Source: DATFDN01 sp963767645 (GTDB lineage Bacteria > Pseudomonadota > Alphaproteobacteria > Acetobacterales > Acetobacteraceae). Taken from it: 64,000 bases of DNA. The translations under genes were made by a program, and so were the position numbers. Numbering within the stretch: position 1 is the stretch's first letter; every line of letters starts with the position of its first letter. Below, piece by piece: positions 1 to 7,382 of the stretch. The notes under the pieces were generated by a model. It did not search any database. It was not told the DNA's origin and was given only the letters and a program-made list of their open reading frames with translations. The DNA is taken from the NCBI GenBank assembly GCA_963767645.1, contig CAVYEW010000014.1, positions 390,020 through 454,019 of the forward strand, written 5' to 3'.

Positions 1-148
1 CGCGCATGCGCCCGCCCGCCGCCGCCAGCAGGTTTTCGATCTCCGCCGTCTCGGGCAGGTTGCGCCAGAACTTGCGCGGCATGTGGCTGCGCATCAGCGC
101 GGGGTTGGCGCGTGCCGGATTGAAGGTGGCGCGGTAATAGCCTTGCCA
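1..148 (-). pseudogene. UdgX-type uracil-DNA glycosylase / DUF4130 protein, internal-to-C-terminal fragment, runs off the left edge
   Basis: Read on the minus strand, a frame beginning WQGYYRATFNPAR and containing MPRKFWRNLPE matches what I know of the C-terminal part of the DUF4130 domain found in UdgX-type uracil-DNA glycosylase fusions. This family repairs uracil in DNA and commonly lies directly downstream of a radical SAM gene, as it does here. No start codon or N-terminal part of the domain is present; the frame abuts the truncated radical SAM gene in a different reading frame. The rest of the protein lies beyond base 1. The family call is from memory of the motif and is moderately sure; that the 5' part is missing is directly visible. 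Confidence 0.55.
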
Positions 149-149
149 C

Positions 150-761
150 CGCGTCGATGCCGCCCCGCAGGCGCCCCATAGTACGGCGGATCGAGGCGGC
201 GCTCTTTTCAGGCGCGAGGCGCGCCAACGACTCCTCGCTCGGCAGCTCGACATTGATCGACAGCCGATCGGCGTAGCGTGCCGCTTGCTCGACCAGCTCG
301 GGGCTAGCCTCGGGGATGGTCTTGAGATGGATGTAGCCCTTGAACCCGTGCGCCTCCCGCAGCAACCGGGCCACGCGCACCAGCCGCTCCATCGTGTAGT
401 CGGCGGAGCGGGTGATGCCGGAGGAGAGGAACAGCCCCTCGATATAGTTGCGCTTGTAGAAGCCCAGCGTGAGGTCCACCACCTCGTGCTCGGTGAAGCG
501 CGCCCGGCGCACGTTGGAAGAGCGCCGGTTGATGCAATAGGCGCAATCGTAGATGCAGGCGTTGGTGAGCAAGATCTTCAGCAGCAACACGCACCGCCCA
601 TCCGGCGTGTAGGAATGGCAGATACCGTTGCCGGTGGACGAGCCCAGCCCGCCTGCCCGCGACTGCCGCTTCTCGCCGCTCGAGGAGGCGCAGGAGGCAT
701 CGTACTTGGCCGCGTCGGCGAGCAGGGCAAGCTTGTCGCAAATCCCCAGGTGCCCAGGCAT
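150..761 (-). pseudogene. Putative DNA modification/repair radical SAM protein, 3'-truncated
   Basis: The product starts MPGHLGICDKLALLADAAKY and holds a radical SAM cluster motif with Cys70, Cys74 and Cys77 (CxxxCxxC in NACIYDCAYC), followed by HLKTIPEASPELVEQA and LSINVELPSEESL, typical of the radical SAM family paired with UdgX glycosylases. These enzymes bind a 4Fe-4S cluster and S-adenosylmethionine; their precise substrate is unknown. The family is usually about 400 residues, but homology here ends near residue 203 (about base 150), where the sequence switches to the UdgX-like fragment in another frame. The start at 761 is chosen because the N-terminus fits the family and lies just below a strong promoter. 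There is no ribosome binding site, so the message may be leaderless. Almost certainly non-functional, unless this is an assembly chimera. Confidence 0.7.
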
Positions 762-776
762 GTTCTAATTATGTTC
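762..776. promoter_or_regulatory. LexA (SOS) box
   Basis: The plus strand reads GTTC-TAATTAT-GTTC, an exact match to the alphaproteobacterial LexA operator GTTC-N7-GTTC. It overlaps the -10 element of the promoter facing the radical SAM gene and ends one base before its ATG. This predicts DNA-damage induction of the radical SAM/UdgX module. The site is seen directly; the regulation is inferred from the known operator. Confidence 0.75.
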
Positions 777-795
777 CGGACAATCGGCGTGTCAA
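768..795 (-). promoter_or_regulatory. Sigma-70-type promoter for the radical SAM gene
   Basis: On the minus strand TTGACA (795-790) is followed after 16 bases by CATAAT (773-768). Transcription starting about 7 bases further on would begin at or next to the ATG at 761, suggesting a leaderless transcript. The -10 element sits inside the LexA box. Confidence 0.6.
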
Positions 796-839
796 TATCG
801 CAATGACACGACGCCGGGCGACGGGTATCGTGGCGCGGC

Positions 840-1700
840 ATGCAACGCAGGCGCGTCACCTGTAGCCCGGCCCCGATCCTTCTCGCCGCGACCATGGCGG
901 GGCTGCTGGCCGGCTGCGCGGCCCGTCATGCGGGCAATGCTCAAGGGCCTCCCGACGCGCATGTGCCGCCCTTCGCGCGCGTTCCGTTCCAGCCGATCTC
1001 GCGCGAGGCCGTGGTGGCGATCGCCTTGCGGGAGTGGCGCTTGTTCGGCCAGCCGATCGATGACGACCCGCCCGACTCCCGGCCGCCCTCGCCGCCCGAC
1101 CTCAAGCCGGAGCGTGTGCCCGGCCTGTGGCAGCGCGTCGGCGAATATTGGTGGATGGGCATGGACGCGGGCAGCGAGGACTCCGGTTGGACCGGCAAGA
1201 CCGACGGCCAGGGCATAGTGTTCCCGGCGAGCGAGGATGCCGAGTACGCCTGGTCGGCGGCCTTCGTCTCCTATGTCATGCGGATCGCCGGGGCGGGACC
1301 GCGCTTTCCCTATTCCGAGGCGCATTCGACGTATATCGATCTGGCTAAGCAGCAGAAGCTCGGGCAGACCTCCGGCTGGCTGGTGGTGGCGGAGCGGCCC
1401 ACGGACTATGCGCCGCGCCTAGGCGATCTGATCTGCTTCAGCCGAACCTCGCGTCGCGTGCTGACCTACGACGACCTCCCGGCCGGGCATTTTCCCGCGC
1501 ATTGCGACATCGTGGTCGGCGCCTACCCCGGACAGATCGCGGTCATCGGCGGCAACGTCGACGATGCGGTGACGCTGAAGCATGTCCCGGTCACGCCGGA
1601 TGGCCGCCTGGCCGGCCCCGGCGGACAGGTTCTCGACCCGCGCTATCCGTGGATGGCGGTGCTGCGGGTTCTATTCCCGGACGAAGCGCCGCTCGCCTAG
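840..1700 (+). CDS. DUF2272 domain lipoprotein
   Basis: This 286-residue protein has a lipoprotein signal peptide: a basic start, a hydrophobic stretch and the lipobox LLAGC with Cys26, so it should be lipid-anchored at the cell envelope. The body carries the features of DUF2272 (WSAAFVSYVMRIAG, FPYSEAHSTYIDLAK, GDLICFSR, HCDIVVG, IGGNVDDAVTLK), a family that resembles NlpC/P60- or CHAP-like folds; the Cys in LICFSR and His in PAHCDIV could form an active site, but that is inference. Its stop lies 12 bases before an ABC permease on the same strand, so the two are probably cotranscribed, though no functional link is evident. It is divergent from the radical SAM remnant, with about 80 bases between them. 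Confidence 0.75.
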   Translation: MQRRRVTCSPAPILLAATMAGLLAGCAARHAGNAQGPPDAHVPPFARVPFQPISREAVVAIALREWRLFGQPIDDDPPDSRPPSPPDLKPERVPGLWQRVGEYWWMGMDAGSEDSGWTGKTDGQGIVFPASEDAEYAWSAAFVSYVMRIAGAGPRFPYSEAHSTYIDLAKQQKLGQTSGWLVVAERPTDYAPRLGDLICFSRTSRRVLTYDDLPAGHFPAHCDIVVGAYPGQIAVIGGNVDDAVTLKHVPVTPDGRLAGPGGQVLDPRYPWMAVLRVLFPDEAPLA

Positions 1701-1712
1701 ACTTCCCGCGCC

Positions 1713-2378
1713 ATGCACTACACCTGGGATTTCGGCTCGCTCGTCCAATACTGGCCGCTGCTGTGGCGCGGCACCTTGGTCACGCTCGCCTTCACCGCGG
1801 GGACGATCTTCTGCGGACTGGTGCTCGGCCTGCTCATCGGCCTCGGGCGCCTGTCGCGATCTATCCTGCTGAACGCGCCGCTGATCGCGCTGATCGAGAT
1901 TTTCCGCTGCACCCCGCTGCTGGTGCAGATCGTCTGGTTCTATTACGCATTGCCGGTGCTGCTGCACGTGCAGATACCCGCCCTCGCCGCCGCCGGGGCG
2001 ACGCTCTCGCTCTACACCGGCGTGTTCTACGCCGAGATCTTCCGCGCCGGCATCGTCTCGATCGAGCGCGGGCAGTGGGATGCGGCGCGCGCACTCGGCT
2101 TGTCGCGCTGGCGCATGATGCGGTTCGTGATCCTGCCGCAGGCGGTGCGGCGCATGGTGCCGCCCTTCGTCAACCAATCGATCACGCAGCTCAAGAACAC
2201 CTCGCTGGTCTCGACCATCGCCGTTCCCGACCTGCTCTATCAGGGCACCATCATCACCGAGACCACGTATCGCCCCCTCGAGGTCTATACGGTCGTCGCG
2301 CTGATCTATTTCGCGCTGCTGTTCCCGAGCACCCTGCTCGCGCAGGAGTACGAGCGCCGCCTCACCGCGCGGCGGTGA
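1713..2378 (+). CDS. Polar amino acid ABC transporter permease (HisM/GlnP family)
   Basis: A 221-residue inner-membrane protein with several hydrophobic segments and the EAA loop characteristic of ABC importers (ERGQWDAARALGLSRWRMMR, then VILPQAVRRMVPP). The FRCTPLLVQIVWFYY segment near the N-terminus and the overall length match the His/Glu/Arg-type permeases that move polar amino acids across the inner membrane. Importers of this class also need a periplasmic binding protein and an ATPase; neither lies next to it, so it must partner with proteins encoded elsewhere or be a relic. It follows the DUF2272 lipoprotein by 12 bases. Family assignment is confident; the substrate is unknown. Confidence 0.85.
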   Translation: MHYTWDFGSLVQYWPLLWRGTLVTLAFTAGTIFCGLVLGLLIGLGRLSRSILLNAPLIALIEIFRCTPLLVQIVWFYYALPVLLHVQIPALAAAGATLSLYTGVFYAEIFRAGIVSIERGQWDAARALGLSRWRMMRFVILPQAVRRMVPPFVNQSITQLKNTSLVSTIAVPDLLYQGTIITETTYRPLEVYTVVALIYFALLFPSTLLAQEYERRLTARR

Positions 2379-2477
2379 TATGTCGGCCGCGCCGTATGCT
2401 CGTAAAATGAATGTGACTTCCGGGGCATTCATCGTCGCTTGGGTTAGGAACGGTACAAAAGGGGCGGGAGCGGTTCC

Positions 2478-4130
2478 ATGAAGCATATATGGCTGGGCCG
2501 GATGCTGGCGGCGTTCGGCGCATGGGCCATGGTCGGAGGCGGCGCGCGAGCACAAACCGTCGGACCCGATTATCCGGTGCCGCCCTCGATCGAGTACGGC
2601 GACCTCTACCGGGACGTCGAGCTCGCCTCGATCTTCCCGGACAGCAAGACCTTCCCCGACCTGGTTCCTGCCGCCTCGCCCGCCGACATCGTGCAAGCCT
2701 ACGAGACCGCCAAGGGAACGCCCGGCTTCGATCTCGCGAGCTTTGTCAGCCAGAATTTCTCCGGGCCGGTTCCCCCCGGCCCGACTGTCAACCCGGCTTC
2801 AAGCGGGGAACACCTGCTCGACTACGTCGCCAGCCTTTGGCCGGTGCTGCAACAATCGACGATGTCGGTCCCACCCTATTCGACCCTGCTGCCGCTCCCC
2901 TATCCCTATGTCGTGCCGGGCGGGCGCTTCCGCGAAATCTACTATTGGGACAGCTACTTCACCATGCTCGGGCTGGAGCAGGACGGCCAGCACGCGTTGG
3001 CGGCCGACATGCTCCAGGATTTCGCCTTCGAGATCGACCACTACGGCCACATACCGAACGGCAATCGCAGCTACTATCTCAGCCGTTCGCAGCCGCCGTT
3101 CTTCGCGCTGATGGTCGGGCTGGTCGCCGAGCAGGAGGGCGTGCGCACCTATATCAAGTATCTGCCGGAACTTCAGGCCGAGCACGATTACTGGATGCAG
3201 GGCGAGAGCGAGGCGCAGCCCGGCCACGCGGTGCGCAACGTGGTGCGGCTGCTCGACGGGTCGGTGCTGAACCGCTACTGGGACGAGCGCGCGGCACCGC
3301 GCGACGAGTCCTACAAGGAGGACGTGCAGACCGCGCTGCAGTCGGATCGCCCGGCCGGCGAGGTCTGGCGCAACCTGCGGGCGGCGGCCGAGTCAGGCTG
3401 GGATTTCAGCTCCCGCTGGCTCGGCGACGGCAAGACACTGGCCAGCATCCGGACGCTCGCCATCCTGCCGCCCGACCTGAACAGCCTGCTGGTGCGGCTC
3501 GAGCAGACGCTTGCGGCGGCCTATCTGCTGAGCGGCGACGCCGGGCACGCGGCGGAGTACGCGAAACGGGCGGCGGATCGGATCGAGGCCATCAGGCGGG
3601 TGATGTGGGATGCCGAGGACGGCGTGTTCACCGACTATCTCTGGCGGCAGGGCCAGACCACGCGCGCGGTGACGGCGGCGACGCTGTATCCGCTCTTCCT
3701 CAATGTCGCCTCGGCCGATCAGGCGCGGGCGGTGGAAGGCACGGCGGAAAACCAGCTTCTGGAGCCCGGCGGGCTGGCCACGACGCTCGTGAACAGCGGC
3801 CAGCAATGGGATTCGCCGAACGGCTGGGCGCCGTTGCAGTGGATCGCGGTGGTGGGCCTGCGCAATTACGGCTTTGATGCCGACGCCGAGGAGATCGCCA
3901 CCCGTTGGGTGGCGAAGACCATCGCTGGGTATCAGCAAGAGGCTAAGCTGGTCGAGAAATACGACGTGATGACCACCGGCGGCGACGAGGGCGGCGGCGG
4001 CGAGTACGCGACCCAGATCGGCTTCGGCTGGACCAACGGCGTGCTGCTCGCGCTGGGTTCGCTCTATCCGGCGCTGAAGGCGGCGGCCGAGGCGGCAACG
4101 CCGGACCCGCAGATGGCGATGGCGCAGTAG
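2478..4130 (+). CDS. treA: Periplasmic alpha,alpha-trehalase (glycoside hydrolase family 37)
   Basis: A 550-residue protein that should hydrolyse trehalose to two glucose molecules. Both trehalase signatures are present: PGGRFREIYYWDSY at residues 147-160 and QQWDSPNGWAPLQ towards the C-terminus, along with the glycine-rich GGDEGGGGEY segment near the end that is typical of family 37. An N-terminal signal peptide (residues 1-25, ending GARA) points to the periplasm, which distinguishes it from cytoplasmic TreF. The ATG follows a purine-rich GGGAGCGG stretch. The length is normal. It stands alone and is followed by a dispersed repeat. The glucose released could feed glucose-6-phosphate metabolism (zwf lies nearby), but that link is inference. 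Confidence 0.92.
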   Translation: MKHIWLGRMLAAFGAWAMVGGGARAQTVGPDYPVPPSIEYGDLYRDVELASIFPDSKTFPDLVPAASPADIVQAYETAKGTPGFDLASFVSQNFSGPVPPGPTVNPASSGEHLLDYVASLWPVLQQSTMSVPPYSTLLPLPYPYVVPGGRFREIYYWDSYFTMLGLEQDGQHALAADMLQDFAFEIDHYGHIPNGNRSYYLSRSQPPFFALMVGLVAEQEGVRTYIKYLPELQAEHDYWMQGESEAQPGHAVRNVVRLLDGSVLNRYWDERAAPRDESYKEDVQTALQSDRPAGEVWRNLRAAAESGWDFSSRWLGDGKTLASIRTLAILPPDLNSLLVRLEQTLAAAYLLSGDAGHAAEYAKRAADRIEAIRRVMWDAEDGVFTDYLWRQGQTTRAVTAATLYPLFLNVASADQARAVEGTAENQLLEPGGLATTLVNSGQQWDSPNGWAPLQWIAVVGLRNYGFDADAEEIATRWVAKTIAGYQQEAKLVEKYDVMTTGGDEGGGGEYATQIGFGWTNGVLLALGSLYPALKAAAEAATPDPQMAMAQ

Positions 4131-4157
4131 CGGCGGCCACGCAGCCTTCCGCCGTCT

Positions 4158-4310
4158 AGAGCCGTTTCACTCAGACTGGAACCGCCGGCGTACCCCTCCC
4201 CCGGCCCCCTCCCGCAAGGGGAGGGGGAGTCGCCTACCACGTCCCCTCCCCTTGCGGGAGGGGACAGGGGAGGGGTGAAACGGCGCGTCGACACAGTCAG
4301 CCTGAAAACG
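4158..4310. repeat. Dispersed GC-rich inverted repeat, family A copy 1
   Basis: The core 4192-4276 is a pair of hairpins built from CCCTCCCGCAAGGGGAGGG and its variant, joined by GAGTCGCCTACCACGT. The flanks (AGAGCCGTTTCACTCAGA on one side, GTGAAACGGCGCGTCGACACAG on the other) recur in opposite orientation at 35843-35987. It lies between the convergent treA and GDSL genes. Confidence 0.8.
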
Positions 4311-4312
4311 CA

Positions 4313-5281
4313 CTAAGCGGCGAGGCTGGCCTGCGCCGCCGATGCCAATAGGGAGTGCCCCTGCGCCGTCGGGTGCAGGCTGTCGAAGAACAGGTAGCCG
4401 GCGGCCGCCGCTCCGGTCGCGCGCAGGGTCCCGTTCGTCGGATCGGTGTAATTGCCAGTCCAGAGCGGGTCGGTCACGTTGGTCAGCTGATACGACGCAG
4501 GATTGGCGATCGCGGCATCCAGCAGCGCGAACGTGTCGATCAGATGCAGATTGACGCCCGTAAGCGATTGCAGAGAGCTACTCAGATCCTCGTCGTAGAG
4601 CGCAGACAGCGCGGAGGCGACCTGAGCCGTGCCCGCGTCCATTTCGCGCGGCGTCTTGCCGAGATCGGGCACGTTCAGGACCACCAGGTTGCGTGCCCCG
4701 TCCGCGGTTAGGCCGGCGATGAACCCGGTCTCGTTGGCGACCGCATCGCCGATATCGGTGATGGCCGTGCCGGGGTCCGAGGCGAAGGCCGAAATGGCGT
4801 CCAACACGTCATTCGACCCGACCGACAGCGTATAGAGCGCGTTGGCCGGCGGCTTCGGGTTGGTGAGCACGAATTGCGCGAGCTGGGACGGCAGATCGAT
4901 CGGCGTCACCGTATGCAGCGGCGTCGGTCCGGTCTCGGCCCCGCCATAGGCGAAATCAGTCCCGCCCAGCAGACTTGGCTGCACGACGGGTAGGCCCAGC
5001 GGGGTTGCAAGATCCTGGACCCAGACCGGGCCGTTTGTGAAACGCCCGCCCGAATACGGCGGCGAGACGGGAAGAGTTCCCAGGCTCGCCACATAGTCGT
5101 TTCCCGCGCCGGAAAGGCTGTCGCCGAAGGCGTAGAGATTGCCATAGGCGCTGCCGGTAGCTTGCGACTGGCCAGGCAAGCCCAGCAGCCGCCGCACGCC
5201 CGAGGCGGCATCGTCGAAAGCGTTGGAGATGAAGTTTGGTGCGGCGCTCAACCCCAGCGATGCCGCGCTGATCAGGCTCAT
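4313..5281 (-). CDS. SGNH/GDSL-family esterase or lipase
   Basis: A 322-residue hydrolase of the SGNH/GDSL superfamily. Block I is FGDSLSGAGN with the nucleophile Ser55, the Asn of block III is in SVGSNDVLD, and block V is DSLHPTAQGH with Asp300 and His303 as the expected catalytic pair. The GGRFTNGPVWVQ stretch is common in thermolabile-hemolysin/phospholipase-like members, which hydrolyse ester bonds in lipids. No clear signal peptide is visible; the first 45 residues are not part of the fold. AGGAGG precedes the ATG at a good distance. It lies 12 bases upstream of the end of zwf on the same strand, so it may be read from the zwf transcript. The substrate is unknown. Confidence 0.85.
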   Translation of the reverse strand: MSLISAASLGLSAAPNFISNAFDDAASGVRRLLGLPGQSQATGSAYGNLYAFGDSLSGAGNDYVASLGTLPVSPPYSGGRFTNGPVWVQDLATPLGLPVVQPSLLGGTDFAYGGAETGPTPLHTVTPIDLPSQLAQFVLTNPKPPANALYTLSVGSNDVLDAISAFASDPGTAITDIGDAVANETGFIAGLTADGARNLVVLNVPDLGKTPREMDAGTAQVASALSALYDEDLSSSLQSLTGVNLHLIDTFALLDAAIANPASYQLTNVTDPLWTGNYTDPTNGTLRATGAAAAGYLFFDSLHPTAQGHSLLASAAQASLAA

Positions 5282-5293
5282 GATGCGCCCCTC

Positions 5294-6883
5294 CTACGGC
5301 TTGGGCGCCTCGCCCACTGGCCGCCACTCCCGCCCGTCCCGGCGCAGCAGCTCGTCGGCCTCCGCCGGGCCGTCGCTGCCGGAGGCGTAGTTGGGGAACG
5401 CCACGTGACCGCTTTTCCACGCATCCAGCACCGGCTGGACCACGCGCCATGTCTCCTCGACCATGTCGGCGCGGTTGAACAGCGTCTGATCGCCGATCAT
5501 GCAATCATAGATCAGCGTCTCGTAGCCGACATTCGGTTCGGGCTGGAACCAGTCGGTGTAGCGGAACTGCATCTGCACCGCCGCGAGATCGACCACCGCG
5601 CCCGGCCGCTTGACCTCGAACTGCAGCGCGATCCCCTCCTCGGGCTGGATGTGGATCACCAGCCAGTTCGGCGGCAACGCATTGACATCGGTATCCTCGA
5701 ACGGGGCATAGGGCGCGGGCTTGAAGCGGATGGCGATCTCGGTATAGCGCGCCGACAGGTGCTTGCCGGTGCGCAGATAGAACGGCACGCCCGCCCAGCG
5801 CCAGTTGTCGATCGACAGGCGCATCGCGACATAGGTCTCGACCTTGGAGTCCTCGGCGACGTCCGGCTCCTCGCGGTAGCCGACCACTTGCCGCCCCAGC
5901 ACCGTCCCGGGGCCGTACTGGCCGCGCACCGCGTCGCCCAGCTGGACACTGCGCAGCGCGGCGAACACGTCCTCCTTGCGGCTGCGGATGGATTTGGCGT
6001 CGAACCCCGCCGGTGCCTCCATCGCCACCATGGCCAGAAGCTGGAAGACGTGGTTCGGCACCATGTCGCGCAGCGCGCCGGTCTGCTCGTAGAAGCGGCC
6101 GCGCCGTTCGACGCCGACGGTCTCGGTCACGGTGATCTGCACGTGATCGATCCGGTCGCGGTTCCAAACCGGTTCAAACATCCCGTTGGCGAAGCGCAGC
6201 GCCATGATGTTCTGGACCGTCTCCTTGCCCAGGAAATGGTCGATCCGGTACGCTTGGTCCTCGCGCAGCACATTGAGCAGGCGTTGATTGAGGGCGCGCG
6301 CAGAGTCGATGTCGTGGCCGAACGGCTTCTCGATCACCACCCGCCGCCAGGGCTTCTCGGGCTGGCGGTCGTGCTCGTCGCGGACGAGCCCCGCCGCCCC
6401 CAGCTGGTCGATCACCGGGCCGAAGAACCGGTCCGCCACGGCCAGATAGAACAGCACGTTGCCGCCGGTCCCGCGCTGACCTGCTACCTCCTCGAGATGC
6501 GCGCCCAGGCGCTGATAGAGCCCAGCATCGGTGATGTCGCCCTGCACGTAGGACATGCTCGCGGCGAGCCGGTCCCAGGCGTCCTTCTCGATCCGATCGA
6601 TCCGGCTCTCGCTGGTCGGATTGCCGACAAAGCTCTGCAGCATGTCGAGCAGGCTTTCGCGCCAGCTCTCGGCGGTCTTGTCGGCGCGATCGACGCCGAT
6701 GACGGCGAACTGCGCCGGGATCAGTCCGGTGCGGGCGAGGTTGTAGAGCGCCGGCACCAGCAGGCGTTTCGTGAGGTCTCCGGCCGCGCCGAAGATGACC
6801 ATCGCGCACGGGCCGGGGGGACGGGCGTGGCGGCGTGGCGGCGCATGGACCACGTGGGCCGGCCGAGGGGTCTGATCTGGCAT
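5294..6883 (-). CDS. zwf: Glucose-6-phosphate 1-dehydrogenase
   Basis: Oxidises glucose-6-phosphate to 6-phosphogluconolactone with NAD(P)+, entering the pentose phosphate or Entner-Doudoroff route in the cytoplasm. The nucleotide-binding motif VIFGAAGDLTKR and the substrate and active-site motif RIDHFLGKE are both present, as are DHVQITVTET and YLRTGKHL. I start it at the ATG at 6883 (MPDQTPRP, 529 residues); the frame stays open further upstream to 7114, but that would run into the divergent gene at 6999 and adds no recognisable sequence. The 27 residues before the dinucleotide fold are slightly long for the family. pgl and edd, its usual neighbours, are absent. Confidence 0.95.
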   Translation of the reverse strand: MPDQTPRPAHVVHAPPRRHARPPGPCAMVIFGAAGDLTKRLLVPALYNLARTGLIPAQFAVIGVDRADKTAESWRESLLDMLQSFVGNPTSESRIDRIEKDAWDRLAASMSYVQGDITDAGLYQRLGAHLEEVAGQRGTGGNVLFYLAVADRFFGPVIDQLGAAGLVRDEHDRQPEKPWRRVVIEKPFGHDIDSARALNQRLLNVLREDQAYRIDHFLGKETVQNIMALRFANGMFEPVWNRDRIDHVQITVTETVGVERRGRFYEQTGALRDMVPNHVFQLLAMVAMEAPAGFDAKSIRSRKEDVFAALRSVQLGDAVRGQYGPGTVLGRQVVGYREEPDVAEDSKVETYVAMRLSIDNWRWAGVPFYLRTGKHLSARYTEIAIRFKPAPYAPFEDTDVNALPPNWLVIHIQPEEGIALQFEVKRPGAVVDLAAVQMQFRYTDWFQPEPNVGYETLIYDCMIGDQTLFNRADMVEETWRVVQPVLDAWKSGHVAFPNYASGSDGPAEADELLRRDGREWRPVGEAPKP

Positions 6884-6998
6884 TGCATCGTTGCAGGTCG
6901 GGCCGGTCTTGGCGCGCGGCCAGCTGTGACACGTGAACGTGATTCTCGCGCTGTCAAGATATTGCTTCGTGTTGCCGAGACGCCTAGCCTGTTCTCCA

Positions 6999-7382
6999 AT
7001 GTCCGAACAATTGAGTGATCTTTTCGCCCCGGCCGGGGGCTGGCGTGTTCGCATCCGCGACCTTTCGGCGCCGGCGCAGGACAATGTTGTGGAGGAGGTC
7101 GGCGGCTTCGCCACCTTGATGCAGGCGAACGCCTTCGCCCGGCGCTACGTGCGCGACTCGGTCGAGCGGTGCCGGGCGCCAGGATCGACCCCGAAGCAGG
7201 TCCTGGAGGCCTGGTTCGCCTATGGCGAGGACGCGGAGGTGGCGGATGCCGGCGAGGCCGGCTGGCGCAGCGGCAACGAGCTGGGCGACTTCGCCGACCA
7301 GCGCGCCGGCTCCGAGGAGCGCGACTGGCGGGCACTCGACCCGCGCCGGATCGGCGAGGATGACGAGGAGGAGGGTGAATGA
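6999..7382 (+). CDS. Conserved hypothetical acidic protein, coupled to gltX
   Basis: A 127-residue protein I cannot assign to a named family. It has no signal peptide or membrane segment; the N-terminal two thirds (WRVRIRDLSAPAQDNVVEEVGGF, ANAFARRYVRDSVERCR) look like a compact alpha/beta domain, and the last 20 residues are very acidic (GEDDEEEGE). The ATG at 6999 (MSEQLSD) is preferred over an upstream ATG at 6933, because the latter adds a segment overlapping the zwf promoter region. Its last bases overlap the gltX start as ATGA, so the two are translationally coupled and probably work or are regulated together. A role in tRNA charging is possible only by association. Confidence 0.75.
   Translation: MSEQLSDLFAPAGGWRVRIRDLSAPAQDNVVEEVGGFATLMQANAFARRYVRDSVERCRAPGSTPKQVLEAWFAYGEDAEVADAGEAGWRSGNELGDFADQRAGSEERDWRALDPRRIGEDDEEEGE

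Noticed and set aside
5162..7018. A 618-codon open frame on the plus strand opposite zwf
   Set aside because: It is the antisense of a well-conserved dehydrogenase; high GC content opens such frames, and its composition (Arg/His/Asp-rich) matches no family.
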